Shown one piece after another: positions 1 to 7,780 of a stretch of 57,165 nt of DNA. The notes under the pieces are model-generated. The model made no database searches and was not told the DNA's origin. It saw only the letters and a program-made list of their open reading frames with translations. The stretch is taken from IMG/VR virus record IMGVR_UViG_3300025132_000045, positions 1-57,165 of that record; one strand, 5' to 3'. Position 1 is the first letter of the stretch. The number at the start of each line of letters is the position of its first letter. The stretch is from a virus. The position numbers and the translations under genes are program-made.

Positions 1-279
1 TGGTAATCCTTGTCCTTTTCCAGGTCTGTAGTTATAGTAACTATCCCCAAGATTAACCCAACAAGTTCCATCATCTGTAAGCACATTGCGAACCTCCTTG
101 AATACTGTAATTAATTGTTCAATAAATTCATCAGGTGTTTGTTCCTGACCAATTTGGTTTTCTTCTCCACCATAGTCACGCAATCCGTAATATGGTGGGG
201 ATGTAATGCAAGTCCTTGCTTGCTCATCGAATTGTTTGAGTGTCTCTCGACAATCTCCATACAAAATTGTGTCTCTCAT
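1..279 (-). CDS. DNA methyltransferase, partial (N-terminal 93 codons)
   Basis: This is the N-terminus of a site-specific DNA methyltransferase that runs off the left edge of the window. Residues about 3-13 (DTILYGDCRE) followed by TSPPYYGLRDYG are the start and catalytic motif IV of the N4-cytosine/N6-adenine (beta-class) enzymes, which transfer a methyl group from SAM to an exocyclic amino group. The later segment EVRNVLTDDGTCWVNLGDSYYNY is typical of the same family. The ATG at 279 overlaps the stop of the upstream cytidylyltransferase gene by 4 bases (ATGA), so the two are translationally coupled. The target-recognition part is outside the window, so base and site specificity cannot be judged. 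Likely roles are protecting phage DNA from restriction or marking it for an adjacent nuclease. Confidence 0.85.
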   Translation of the reverse strand, partial: MRDTILYGDCRETLKQFDEQARTCITSPPYYGLRDYGGEENQIGQEQTPDEFIEQLITVFKEVRNVLTDDGTCWVNLGDSYYNYRPGKGQGLP

Positions 280-713
280 CTTCTTAAAAACTCATTTAAA
301 ATCCAACTACTGCTGTTCATCTTGTTGTCTCCACCAACACCCCACTCAAAAATAACTCTATCATTCTGTTGGAATTTAAGATACTCAGGTGCATTTGTGT
401 TTGTTCTGTCTCCACCATTACAGAATATCACTTTATCATACATTTGTAAACACTTGTATATTGCCATGTTAGATGAGTTATCAGTATCATCATATGTAAT
501 TGTCAAATCAACTGGTTTGAGTTCTTTAACGATTGCTTTTCTCTCTGACATCGGTAAGAAATATTTTCCTTTCTTACGAATCAACCACTCATCAGAATTT
601 AATCCCACACATAATGGTATATTTGGATTTAATTCTTTTGCATTTTTGAAGTAAGCAATGTGACCACTATGTATCGGGTCAAATCCTCCTGTGACTAAAA
701 CTATTATACTCAT
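276..713 (-). CDS. Cytidylyltransferase-like nucleotidyltransferase
   Basis: A 145-residue single-domain protein of the HxGH nucleotidyltransferase superfamily (glycerol-3-phosphate cytidylyltransferase / RfaE C-domain / PPAT type). The N-terminus has a Rossmann-like strand and then GGFDPIHSGH at residues 9-18, with the H15-x-x-H18 nucleotide-binding signature. GLNSDEWLIRKKG and the MSERKAIV stretch match the second conserved block of the family. These enzymes join a nucleotide, usually CTP, to a phosphorylated alcohol or sugar with release of pyrophosphate. The actual substrate cannot be read from sequence; related genes are common in marine T4-like phages. It lies between the putative nuclease and the methyltransferase, overlapping the latter by 4 bases. 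Confidence 0.8.
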   Translation of the reverse strand: MSIIVLVTGGFDPIHSGHIAYFKNAKELNPNIPLCVGLNSDEWLIRKKGKYFLPMSERKAIVKELKPVDLTITYDDTDNSSNMAIYKCLQMYDKVIFCNGGDRTNTNAPEYLKFQQNDRVIFEWGVGGDNKMNSSSWILNEFLRR

Positions 714-714
714 G

Positions 715-1266
715 TTAAAAGTCTAAAAATTGTTGGTCTGCTTGTTGATATAAGTATGATAGATTAATCGGTGGTAGTATTGGATTGACTTCTCCAATAT
801 TACACTCATAGTAATCTCCTTCTTTGAGTGCTATCATAGCACCATCAGCACCATCTTCATACAAACTTCTTGCGTGTTCATCTTCCACAACTACAACTCT
901 CCTTGCTGTAAGATCAATCACAAGTAACCAATCAAATGTACTGATCTGTCTAAAATCTTCTACAGTTTTTGTCTCACTTAAAAATGATTTAACTTTGAAC
1001 TTTTTAGTTGCTTTTGGGTCTTTAACTTTATAAAAAAGATTCTTACCCATCTTGAGTTCAATCTTCTTGTCCTCCCACTCAAAGTCATAACCATTCTGGT
1101 CAACTCTATCTATATCTGAAAACTTGTCCAAAGCTTTCTCTACCATAGTTGCCCTTGCAAAGTTGTCTGCATTTGATGTGAATCCTTTATCTGAGTATAA
1201 AGAATCAACAACTCCAAATACTCGATTCCAATCCACTTTTGTTTCTAACTGTTCAATAAAATTCAT
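715..1266 (-). CDS. Hypothetical protein, possible PD-(D/E)XK endonuclease
   Basis: A 183-residue protein I do not recognise as a named family. Residues about 59-75 read YDFEWEDKKIELKMGK: an acidic residue on one strand followed by E-L-K on the next, the spacing of the PD-(D/E)XK metal site. A later hydrophobic strand pair (FDWLLVIDLTARRVVVVED) resembles the core of type II restriction enzymes. It ends two bases after the cytidylyltransferase start and begins two bases after the helicase stop, so it belongs to the same operon. A nuclease paired with a helicase and a methyltransferase would make a restriction-like cassette. This is inference from a short motif; it could equally be an unrelated alpha/beta protein. 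Confidence 0.45.
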   Translation of the reverse strand: MNFIEQLETKVDWNRVFGVVDSLYSDKGFTSNADNFARATMVEKALDKFSDIDRVDQNGYDFEWEDKKIELKMGKNLFYKVKDPKATKKFKVKSFLSETKTVEDFRQISTFDWLLVIDLTARRVVVVEDEHARSLYEDGADGAMIALKEGDYYECNIGEVNPILPPINLSYLYQQADQQFLDF

Positions 1267-1268
1267 GA

Positions 1269-2441
1269 CTACCTTGTGATAACTGAAGTTGCTGCTTGAC
1301 CTTGATTGAATATGGTATCCACAACTGCTTCGACCTTTCTTGCAGTAGAGATACCAACCTTAGAATAGACAGGGATGCAAACAAGTCCGAATACTTTGTC
1401 AGCATTGCCCTTACGAATGACTCTACCAATCGTTTGTGAGATTCCGATGTAATCCATAGATCTCATGAATAGGACTGCTTCCAGACCATTGACATTGATG
1501 CCCTCTGAAAGTATGCTGTGATGTAGTACAACAAACTTCTTGTCATTTCTACCCCACTCATTAAGTGTATCAAAGAATGTCTCTCTGTCCACTTTCTCCC
1601 CATCAACAACTGCACCAGTTTTAGATGTGATGAACATGTAAGAGTAACCACGAACTGCCAACTGTTTTACAAAGTCAGTCTGTGATACAAGTGCAACAAT
1701 TTGTTTTGTTGACTTGGCACATATTAATACTTTGTCTTTGTCAAGATTGTCAATAGCATCTACCATTTGCTCATTGTCTCTGTCTGCAACCAACTCATCT
1801 TTGTCAAGTATTCTGGTCTTGTAAACTTCAACCTTTGGTGGTAGTATGTAACCTTGCTTGACCAACTTAGGTGCAGGTACTTGACATATAACATTACCAA
1901 AGATGTCAGTATCATTCATACCAACTTTCATAGGTGTGAGACTATGCTTTGGTGTTGCTGTAAAGAAGTATGATCTCTCAGCATATATTGAGAAATACTC
2001 TACAGGTTCAATAAAGTTTTTCTGTACTGAGTTGTGTGCTTCATCAAAATAGATGGTGTCAACTTCAATATCAAGTGACTCTTGTATCTTGTGTAGTGAA
2101 TGATATGTAGTGAAGATTAATATGTTCTTGGTGCTGTTATGATACCATCTTTCAAGTTCATCAGTTTTAGTTGTACTGAAATGATGTGTCTCTCCACTGT
2201 GAACATGTGCTACATCAACATTCGTAATAAACTCAAGAAACTCTGATGATAATTGGTTGGCAAGTAGAATACGAGGTGCAACAACCACAATAGTCTTATT
2301 GACGTATGATCTGCTAAATTCATTCATAGCATCATCAATCATACACATTGTTTTGCCACCACCTGTGGGAACAATTATCTGACCTTTAGTATTACGAAGC
2401 ATTGCTTTAACTGCTTGCTCTTGGTGGGGTCTTAGTTGCAT
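1269..2441 (-). CDS. SF2 DEAH-type helicase, UvsW-like core
   Basis: A 390-residue superfamily 2 helicase. Visible motifs in order: Q-like LRPHQEQAV (3-11), Walker A VPTGGGKT (24-31), Ia APRILLANQL (55-64), DEAH (133-136), motif III TATP (161-164), motif V SEGINVNGL (312-320) and motif VI QTIGRVIRKG (336-345) with the arginine finger. It should couple ATP hydrolysis to DNA or RNA-DNA unwinding. T4 UvsW, which reverses forks and removes R-loops, is about 100 residues longer and has an N-terminal DNA-binding domain. This protein starts directly at the helicase core, so it may be a reduced UvsW or the motor of a small restriction-like system with the two downstream genes. It is the first gene of the left operon, behind a terminator/promoter boundary. 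Confidence 0.85.
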   Translation of the reverse strand: MQLRPHQEQAVKAMLRNTKGQIIVPTGGGKTMCMIDDAMNEFSRSYVNKTIVVVAPRILLANQLSSEFLEFITNVDVAHVHSGETHHFSTTKTDELERWYHNSTKNILIFTTYHSLHKIQESLDIEVDTIYFDEAHNSVQKNFIEPVEYFSIYAERSYFFTATPKHSLTPMKVGMNDTDIFGNVICQVPAPKLVKQGYILPPKVEVYKTRILDKDELVADRDNEQMVDAIDNLDKDKVLICAKSTKQIVALVSQTDFVKQLAVRGYSYMFITSKTGAVVDGEKVDRETFFDTLNEWGRNDKKFVVLHHSILSEGINVNGLEAVLFMRSMDYIGISQTIGRVIRKGNADKVFGLVCIPVYSKVGISTARKVEAVVDTIFNQGQAATSVITR

Positions 2442-2464
2442 GGGAAACTCATTGATATGTACAT

Positions 2465-2470
2465 ATTATA
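2465..2470 (-). promoter_or_regulatory. TATAAT -10 box of a sigma-70-like promoter for the left operon
   Basis: On the minus strand the sequence GCTATAAT lies 23 bases before the helicase start codon and directly downstream of the terminator hairpin at 2480-2499. No good -35 hexamer is present at 16-18 bases, so this may depend on an extended or phage-modified polymerase. The same hairpin, U-tract and GCTATAAT order recurs at 56654-56688. Confidence 0.5.
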
Positions 2471-2473
2471 GCA

Positions 2474-2499
2474 CAAAAAAACCCTCTGTGTAGAGGGTT
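2474..2499 (-). terminator. Rho-independent terminator between fibre/cupin operon and helicase operon
   Basis: Perfect 8-bp stem AACCCTCT/AGAGGGTT with a 4-base loop at 2480-2499. Read on the minus strand it is followed by a run of seven T. It would stop transcripts coming from the cupin and fibre genes before the helicase gene. Confidence 0.8.
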
Positions 2500-2584
2500 G
2501 TGACAGTTTCCCAACTGATCTCTTCTAAAAATTTATAGCATTTCCCGAACAAACCATACAAAGGTATGTATATAATTTTAAATT

Positions 2585-3193
2585 TTAAGAGAATGGATTT
2601 CGAGTTTCAAGACTCGCTGCCATCCTCCAATTACGTTGGGGAATATCATTCTCATTTCGAGGACAATTATCATCATATAGAACTCCATCCACCTCTGATT
2701 GTTTCTTTGATACACCATATCCTTGATAATCCAACCCAACACAAGATGGTTTCACACCATTTAACCAATGTTGAACTGATATAAACTTACCCTCTCTTTC
2801 TGGTTTCACAACAGCACCATGCAAATCATTATTATTAACTCTTATACATCTATATTTTTTATAGTAATAAATATCGGGATGCTTTGGATACACCCATTTC
2901 CCAGAGTGACTAAAAAACATATTTCTTCTACCTGATAGTAATATCTCGTATGAATTTATGTTTGGATGTGTGTGTTCTGGAACAACAAACATTTCTGATT
3001 TATCAGATTGAAATTGAAATATTTGCACTTGAAATTGTCCATCTCTACGATGTAAATATGAATTAAATCCCTCAAGATCATATATTCCGTGGTCATAATT
3101 TTTTAAATCAACATTTTTTGCATCTCTTACACCATCAGAATCAATGTAATCATTTAAATATCTTTTTAACTCTTGATCCTCTTTATTCTTCAT
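2585..3193 (-). CDS. Cupin-like hypothetical protein
   Basis: A 202-residue protein with features of a single cupin barrel. An EHTHPNINSYEILLSGRRN segment holds paired histidines and a glutamate and is followed by strands ending in NNNDLHGAVV with a further histidine. These residues could form the usual two-motif metal site. The ATG at 3193 was chosen because it overlaps the stop of the upstream gene by 11 bases; an earlier in-frame start at 3226 would add a hydrophobic stretch lying inside the neighbour. Its partner upstream also looks like a cupin, so the two may be diverged paralogues or subunits. The substrate is unknown. Position just downstream of the fibre genes suggests modification of, or a part in, the virion surface, but this is inference. 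The terminator at 2480-2499 follows the gene. Confidence 0.5.
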   Translation of the reverse strand: MKNKEDQELKRYLNDYIDSDGVRDAKNVDLKNYDHGIYDLEGFNSYLHRRDGQFQVQIFQFQSDKSEMFVVPEHTHPNINSYEILLSGRRNMFFSHSGKWVYPKHPDIYYYKKYRCIRVNNNDLHGAVVKPEREGKFISVQHWLNGVKPSCVGLDYQGYGVSKKQSEVDGVLYDDNCPRNENDIPQRNWRMAASLETRNPFS

Positions 3194-3686
3194 GTTCAAA
3201 AAATGCAAGATAACTGTTATCATCAACTATTATATTATATTCTTTATCTTTTTTCAAGTCACAATATGTCATTTCATCTAATGTTTGATTATTTATTTTC
3301 ACACTCCCTTGATAGCATATTAAACAAGAATAATTTTGATTTGATTTAACTATACCAGTTTCTACCAATCTTCCGTTCCACTTCTCGTTCTTTCTCCAAG
3401 GATTAAATGAGATAGTTCTAGTATTTTCATTCATTTTCACACCAACAGGATAACTTAAATATTTTGTTATGTCATATAACTTTTTATGATGTGATGAGTT
3501 TAATTCAATCATTTCAGATTTATTAGAATCAAAATCTAGTACAAAAATTTTAAAAATACCATATACACAAAACAAAAAATGTGCATGCCTTTCAGAAGAA
3601 TCCTCAAAACCAACAAATTCTTCCTCTGCATGATGAGTACACAAGAAGAATTTTGGAGTTCGATATGTTCGATTAAAAGTATTCAT
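3183..3686 (-). CDS. Cupin-like hypothetical protein
   Basis: A 167-residue hypothetical protein. The N-terminal half has HHAEEEF and SERHAHFLFCVYGIFKIFVLD, and the C-terminal half has ICYQGSVKINNQTLDEMTY then DLKKDKEYNIIVDDNSYLAFFEHEE. This alternation of short beta strands with Gly and Asn turns is characteristic of a cupin barrel. Clustered histidines (H18, H19 and the ERHAH site) could bind metal. It overlaps the upstream gene by 4 bases and the downstream cupin-like gene by 11, so all three are coupled. No reliable functional assignment is possible from sequence alone. Confidence 0.45.
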   Translation of the reverse strand: MNTFNRTYRTPKFFLCTHHAEEEFVGFEDSSERHAHFLFCVYGIFKIFVLDFDSNKSEMIELNSSHHKKLYDITKYLSYPVGVKMNENTRTISFNPWRKNEKWNGRLVETGIVKSNQNYSCLICYQGSVKINNQTLDEMTYCDLKKDKEYNIIVDDNSYLAFFEHEE

Positions 3687-4039
3687 TCAATTTCAATTTT
3701 TTTTAATTTTCGGGATGATATTTTTCTCGTACAACTGTCACTATCTACAGATATAATTTTTCCAACATAATCCTCCAAATTCACACTATTTGGAATCTCG
3801 TGGGGTAAATTTACTGGTAAAATATCTTCTTTTTTTTCTTGTCTCAATATTTTTTGATATCCATGCTGTCCAATTGATTCAATTAAATTTTGATTATCAA
3901 AAGAAGTATCAAATCTATCAGTCGTAGTTGTTTTTGCGGGGTAATCAGATATTGATTTTGGTGCATTTTGTCTACAATATCTTATCACAACCTGTTTTGT
4001 CTCAGGTAAATACTCCTCTATTTTAAATATCATCTTCAT
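3683..4039 (-). CDS. Conserved hypothetical protein in fibre-proximal operon
   Basis: A 118-residue protein beginning MKMIFKIEEYLPETKQVVIRY. The ATG at 4039 was preferred to one six codons upstream because it gives the tight ATGA overlap with the oxygenase stop that is usual in this operon. The N-terminal third alternates hydrophobic and charged residues like a small beta sheet; the middle is polar and the C-terminus is basic (RKISSRKLKKIEIE). I associate this type of small protein with the tail-fibre region of T4-like cyanophages but know no function for it. No enzyme motif is visible. It could be an accessory or assembly factor for the adjacent fibre proteins. Confidence 0.5.
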   Translation of the reverse strand: MKMIFKIEEYLPETKQVVIRYCRQNAPKSISDYPAKTTTTDRFDTSFDNQNLIESIGQHGYQKILRQEKKEDILPVNLPHEIPNSVNLEDYVGKIISVDSDSCTRKISSRKLKKIEIE

Positions 4040-4602
4040 TGCTGCAACATTCCCCAAGTTGTGAGTATATATTTGTTCTGTCCTATTGGTGGATTACCTC
4101 GATGAACGTGTGTAAACCCTGCTGGCCAAATAACTACTGTTCCTTCAACAGCTTTTACTCTTTTATTTTGATATAAAAACTCAGTTTCACCACCCTCATT
4201 AACTGTATTGAGATATGCTTGAAGGACAAATCTTCTCGTAGCAGTCTCAAATGAAGCATTTTCATAATGCCATTTATGAAAACCACCACCAATCGGAATT
4301 CTTTTTGCCTTCACATCATATAATAAAAAGTTTGATTGTCCTAAAACACTATAATCTTGTAAGTAATTATCTATACATTGTTTGACAGAGGGTAAAAAAT
4401 TCCTTACTAACTTATCAGTTGAAGTTAAGTCAAAAGAATCATCATTTGAAAAATTAATAGTTTCATGATCTCGCTCATGTAACTTAGTACTTTCCTGTAT
4501 AATTAATCCTTCTCCTCTTAAGTAATCAATGTATTCTATCCAGTCCTTACAATATTCAGGTGTGATAGCATTTTCATAAATTGTAATAAAATCAGTGAGC
4601 AT
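4036..4602 (-). CDS. 2OG-Fe(II) oxygenase, prolyl-4-hydroxylase-like
   Basis: A 188-residue double-stranded beta-helix dioxygenase. The iron site is visible as H112-x-E114 (FHKWHYEN) and a distal histidine in GFTHVHRGNPP (H165 or H167). A basic residue in QNKYILTTW would hold 2-oxoglutarate. The glutamate in place of the usual aspartate is unusual but permitted. These enzymes hydroxylate protein side chains or small molecules while decarboxylating 2-oxoglutarate. Marine T4-like phages usually carry several, mostly without known targets. The gene sits directly behind the glycine-rich tip protein (5 bases) and overlaps the next hypothetical by 4 bases, so a virion protein is a plausible substrate. 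Confidence 0.8.
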   Translation of the reverse strand: MLTDFITIYENAITPEYCKDWIEYIDYLRGEGLIIQESTKLHERDHETINFSNDDSFDLTSTDKLVRNFLPSVKQCIDNYLQDYSVLGQSNFLLYDVKAKRIPIGGGFHKWHYENASFETATRRFVLQAYLNTVNEGGETEFLYQNKRVKAVEGTVVIWPAGFTHVHRGNPPIGQNKYILTTWGMLQQ

Positions 4603-4607
4603 AATAA

Positions 4608-5765
4608 TTAATTAAATGAACCGTTTGCAGTACCTCCATTTCTACCACCAACAGTATTTCCTGTGATAGTGCTATTGTTTGCAATAGATTCACTGCTAAA
4701 ATATATAGCTTTTCCATCAGACCCTTTAAGACCACGTTCACCAGGAGTGCTTCGATATGCTCTACCATCTGCTCTATCTCCCTGTACTCCATCTTCTGCA
4801 GCAGCAATAAAATCACCACCATCACCACCTTTACCACCAGTTGCACCTCCTTCTGCACCAGCATCACCACCATCACCACCAGCAGATAATGAACCATTAT
4901 CACCTGCTTCTCCATCTATGGGTTCAGAACCATTGAAACCACCAGTACCACCTCCACCACCAGTGCCAGCAGGGAGACCAGCTCCACCACCACCTCCACC
5001 ACCAGATCGTCCGAAGTCAGTGGTGCTCTTGTCTGATGGGTCGTTTGAGGCTCCACTACCACCTCCTCCACCACCATATCCACACCTTATTACACCATTA
5101 TTATTAATAGTTGCAGCATATTCAACTCCTAATGCACTCGTACCATTTGCTCCATCATCGGCATCATTAGAATTACCTTGATTTGCTCTACCACCATTAC
5201 CACCTGCACCTGTCAGATACCCTGATGCTCCTATATCCACTTGTAATTCTGTGCCACTTGGCCAAACTCCAGTTCTAAGTGCAACATCAGTTACATCTCC
5301 ATCTTGTTTACCACCAATAGTTTGATTCACGTTTACAAATACTTTTTTACCACCTTGCCAATTTTCTGCAGTCAGATTGTAATTACCATTAAGTGAACCA
5401 ATAGGTCTCTCTCTAAATCCACCAACAACCATCACTTTTGTATCTACATTATTATATCTCCAAGTCGCAGCCATTTGATTATCACCTTCTACTTCTTTAC
5501 TTGTATCTGTTTGACCTTCTGGAATGGTGTAATAATCAACTACCATATTTAATTTTTTACCACGAAAATCACTAAACTTAATCTCACCAGATGTTGGTAT
5601 ACCAGTGTCTAATGGTAGATTTGTTAATGTGCTTCCAGATGGTGAGGCATTTTCAAAATCAGGATCATCTCTGCGATATTTTCCTAAACGACTATCACCT
5701 CTATCACCAAATTCTGCTCGAATTTGATCAAAAGATATTGAACTTCCAACGCCTGGTAATGTCAT
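4608..5765 (-). CDS. Glycine-rich tail-fibre tip/adhesin protein
   Basis: A 385-residue structural protein. The N-terminus (GVGSSISFDQIRAEFG, residues about 5-20) is the conserved leader of cyanophage fibre-tip proteins, followed by a beta-rich domain (about 60-190). The C-terminal half is a glycine/alanine/aspartate-rich tract with long GGGGGG-type runs (about 190-320) like polyglycine-II adhesin tips of T4-like phages, such as the T2/T6 gp38-type recognition loops. The glycine runs alternate with short variable segments, which fits a rapidly evolving receptor-binding surface. It lies downstream of the S74-type fibre genes, where T4 relatives place gp38-like tips. The long open frame on the opposite strand is a codon-bias shadow of the glycine repeats. 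Confidence 0.7.
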   Translation of the reverse strand: MTLPGVGSSISFDQIRAEFGDRGDSRLGKYRRDDPDFENASPSGSTLTNLPLDTGIPTSGEIKFSDFRGKKLNMVVDYYTIPEGQTDTSKEVEGDNQMAATWRYNNVDTKVMVVGGFRERPIGSLNGNYNLTAENWQGGKKVFVNVNQTIGGKQDGDVTDVALRTGVWPSGTELQVDIGASGYLTGAGGNGGRANQGNSNDADDGANGTSALGVEYAATINNNGVIRCGYGGGGGGSGASNDPSDKSTTDFGRSGGGGGGGAGLPAGTGGGGGTGGFNGSEPIDGEAGDNGSLSAGGDGGDAGAEGGATGGKGGDGGDFIAAAEDGVQGDRADGRAYRSTPGERGLKGSDGKAIYFSSESIANNSTITGNTVGGRNGGTANGSFN

Positions 5766-7765
5766 TATGAGTCAACTCTTGTAGTGGTTCCAATTCCGAC
5801 CCATCCCCCACTGATATAAACTTGTAATTGATTTCCATCTGTATTGTATATTAAAGCACCATCTGTCACACCAGTAAGATTACCTCTCTGGTCGGTGGTA
5901 ATTTTTGGTGGAAGCATAAACATTTTGTTTGCAAATGCTCCTGTAATATCTTTTCCAGCATCAGCAAAATCAACTGCTGATTTGGCTAATGTTGTCCCTA
6001 CACCAACTATGGATGAGACTGTTGCACCAGTATTAAATAAAGAATTTCCAAATGTATCATCTGTTCTGATTCCTAAATTACCAGTGGCAGACACAAAAAC
6101 TCTATTGTTACCTGAATTTATTTCAACTGGGTTAGAACCAGCATTTACGTTGACACCTACTTTATCTGTTTTTATTGAAGTTACAGTTACAATTCCAGCA
6201 GAAACATTAGTGAATGTGGATATTCCTGATGCTGCGTTTACATTACCTGTGAGATTACCTGTGAGATTACCAGTGACATTTCCTTCAATTGATCCTGTTA
6301 GTGATACATCACCAGCAATAAATATATCTCCACCAAAAGTTGCACCAGCTGATATTTTAGCATCACCCTGTACGTGGAGTTTATGTGTTGGCAATGTTAT
6401 ACCAATACCTAAACTTCCACCAATTCCAGTTAAGGTCATCAACTGAGCATTATTAAAACCTTTATGCCAATGGAAATTGCCTGTATTTGATAAATCGTTT
6501 GCGTTAATATAGTAGTTAATATTTCCACTATCAGTATTAATTAAATCTAGTGACCTTCTTGTACTATATGGTGCGGAACCACTCTCGTTACCATATCTCA
6601 ATGATCCAAAGTGTGATGATAAACCAGACGCACCACCATTTAAACTTGCAACATTTAATTGTCCATAGACGGATACACCTGCTCCAATTGTTTCAAATTT
6701 GGTGGAATTATTATGTCTTATATCAACACCTAAAGCATTTGTTGCCTCTAAATAAATTTTACTCCCATCAGCATTTCTTAATTGAATGTCAGTGCCTCTT
6801 AACTGAAGATTTCCAGTGCCAGTTTCTGATATAATACTTTGTCCACCACTATCATCTACATGATATATTGCTAAGTCGTTTCCTGATCCAAAAAATACTT
6901 TAACATTGTCAGGAAGAAATACACTTGATCCAACACCTACCGTCGCACTAGTTCCTACGATTACATTATCACTAAATGTGCTTACACCTGAAATGTTAAC
7001 TCCATTTTGCACATTAACTGAACTACTTGATGCTCCACTATATTGAGTCGCACTTACAATACCAGATACTATTAAGTTATCATCAATAACTGTTTGACCA
7101 GTTGCAGAGTCTATTGTCAAATCACCAGATGATGTATCAATCTCATTATTACCTGTGATTCCAATATTAATATTATCAATCGATGCTCCACCGTTTGCAT
7201 CAATAGAACCTGTAAAAGTTGTGATACCACCAACAACCAAAGTGTTAAGCACTGTATGTTTATTTGCATCTATGTTACCATCAAAAGTTGATATACCACT
7301 AGCAGCAAATTGATTTACAAATAGTGTACCAATACTTGAAGTGATTCCTATGAAAGTAGTGACCCCTGTAAATATAGAATTGCCAAGAACATCTAATTGA
7401 ACTGTTGGCACTTCACTACCAATACCAATATTGGTGGTGGTAGACAGTCCACCAGCATTTGCAATAAATCCATCTGTTGCAATCGCAACTATGTTTGTAA
7501 GACCTGATGCATCACCAACAAATTTTGTAGCAGTAACAATTCCTGAAACTGAATCAACTTTTATATTACCTGCTGTTATCACTCCACTTACAACTGCTCC
7601 AGATAAACTTGTTATCCCTGTTATACTTGCATTGCCACGAACATCTAAACGTTTTTCTGGTATTGTAGTTCCAATTCCAACCAATCCAACAGAGTTGACA
7701 ATAAAATTACTATCATCGACCTGAACACCGTTTCTAAAATTAAATGATTTGGTATAATTTGCCAT
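5765..7765 (-). CDS. Tail-fibre-like repeat protein (VGIGT repeats)
   Basis: A 666-residue fibrous protein. It opens with MANYTKSFNFRNGVQVDDSN and a VGIGTTIPEKRLDVRG unit. It then repeats short beta modules such as ITGITSL.G, ATKFVGDASGLTNI and ISTFD.NI, typical of trimeric beta-structured fibres. The C-terminal part (KITTDQRGNLTGVTDGALIYNTDGNQLQVYISGGWVGIG) resembles the small end domain found at the end of many marine phage fibres. No S74 chaperone is present. It overlaps the downstream glycine-rich protein by one base. A late-promoter-like AATAAATA lies 12 bases before its start. Most likely one segment of a multi-protein fibre; its order in the fibre is not deducible. Confidence 0.75.
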   Translation of the reverse strand: MANYTKSFNFRNGVQVDDSNFIVNSVGLVGIGTTIPEKRLDVRGNASITGITSLSGAVVSGVITAGNIKVDSVSGIVTATKFVGDASGLTNIVAIATDGFIANAGGLSTTTNIGIGSEVPTVQLDVLGNSIFTGVTTFIGITSSIGTLFVNQFAASGISTFDGNIDANKHTVLNTLVVGGITTFTGSIDANGGASIDNINIGITGNNEIDTSSGDLTIDSATGQTVIDDNLIVSGIVSATQYSGASSSSVNVQNGVNISGVSTFSDNVIVGTSATVGVGSSVFLPDNVKVFFGSGNDLAIYHVDDSGGQSIISETGTGNLQLRGTDIQLRNADGSKIYLEATNALGVDIRHNNSTKFETIGAGVSVYGQLNVASLNGGASGLSSHFGSLRYGNESGSAPYSTRRSLDLINTDSGNINYYINANDLSNTGNFHWHKGFNNAQLMTLTGIGGSLGIGITLPTHKLHVQGDAKISAGATFGGDIFIAGDVSLTGSIEGNVTGNLTGNLTGNVNAASGISTFTNVSAGIVTVTSIKTDKVGVNVNAGSNPVEINSGNNRVFVSATGNLGIRTDDTFGNSLFNTGATVSSIVGVGTTLAKSAVDFADAGKDITGAFANKMFMLPPKITTDQRGNLTGVTDGALIYNTDGNQLQVYISGGWVGIGTTTRVDS

Positions 7766-7780
7766 TACCTTTTTAGTTAT

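Noticed and set aside
2566-2784. Plus-strand 72-codon frame near the cupin-like gene
   Set aside because: It overlaps the 3' end of the cupin-like gene on the other strand and has no conserved features.
4663-5181. Long plus-strand frame full of proline opposite the glycine-rich protein
   Set aside because: It is the complementary reading of GGN-rich codons; low complexity and no start signal. The minus-strand gene has a conserved N-terminus.
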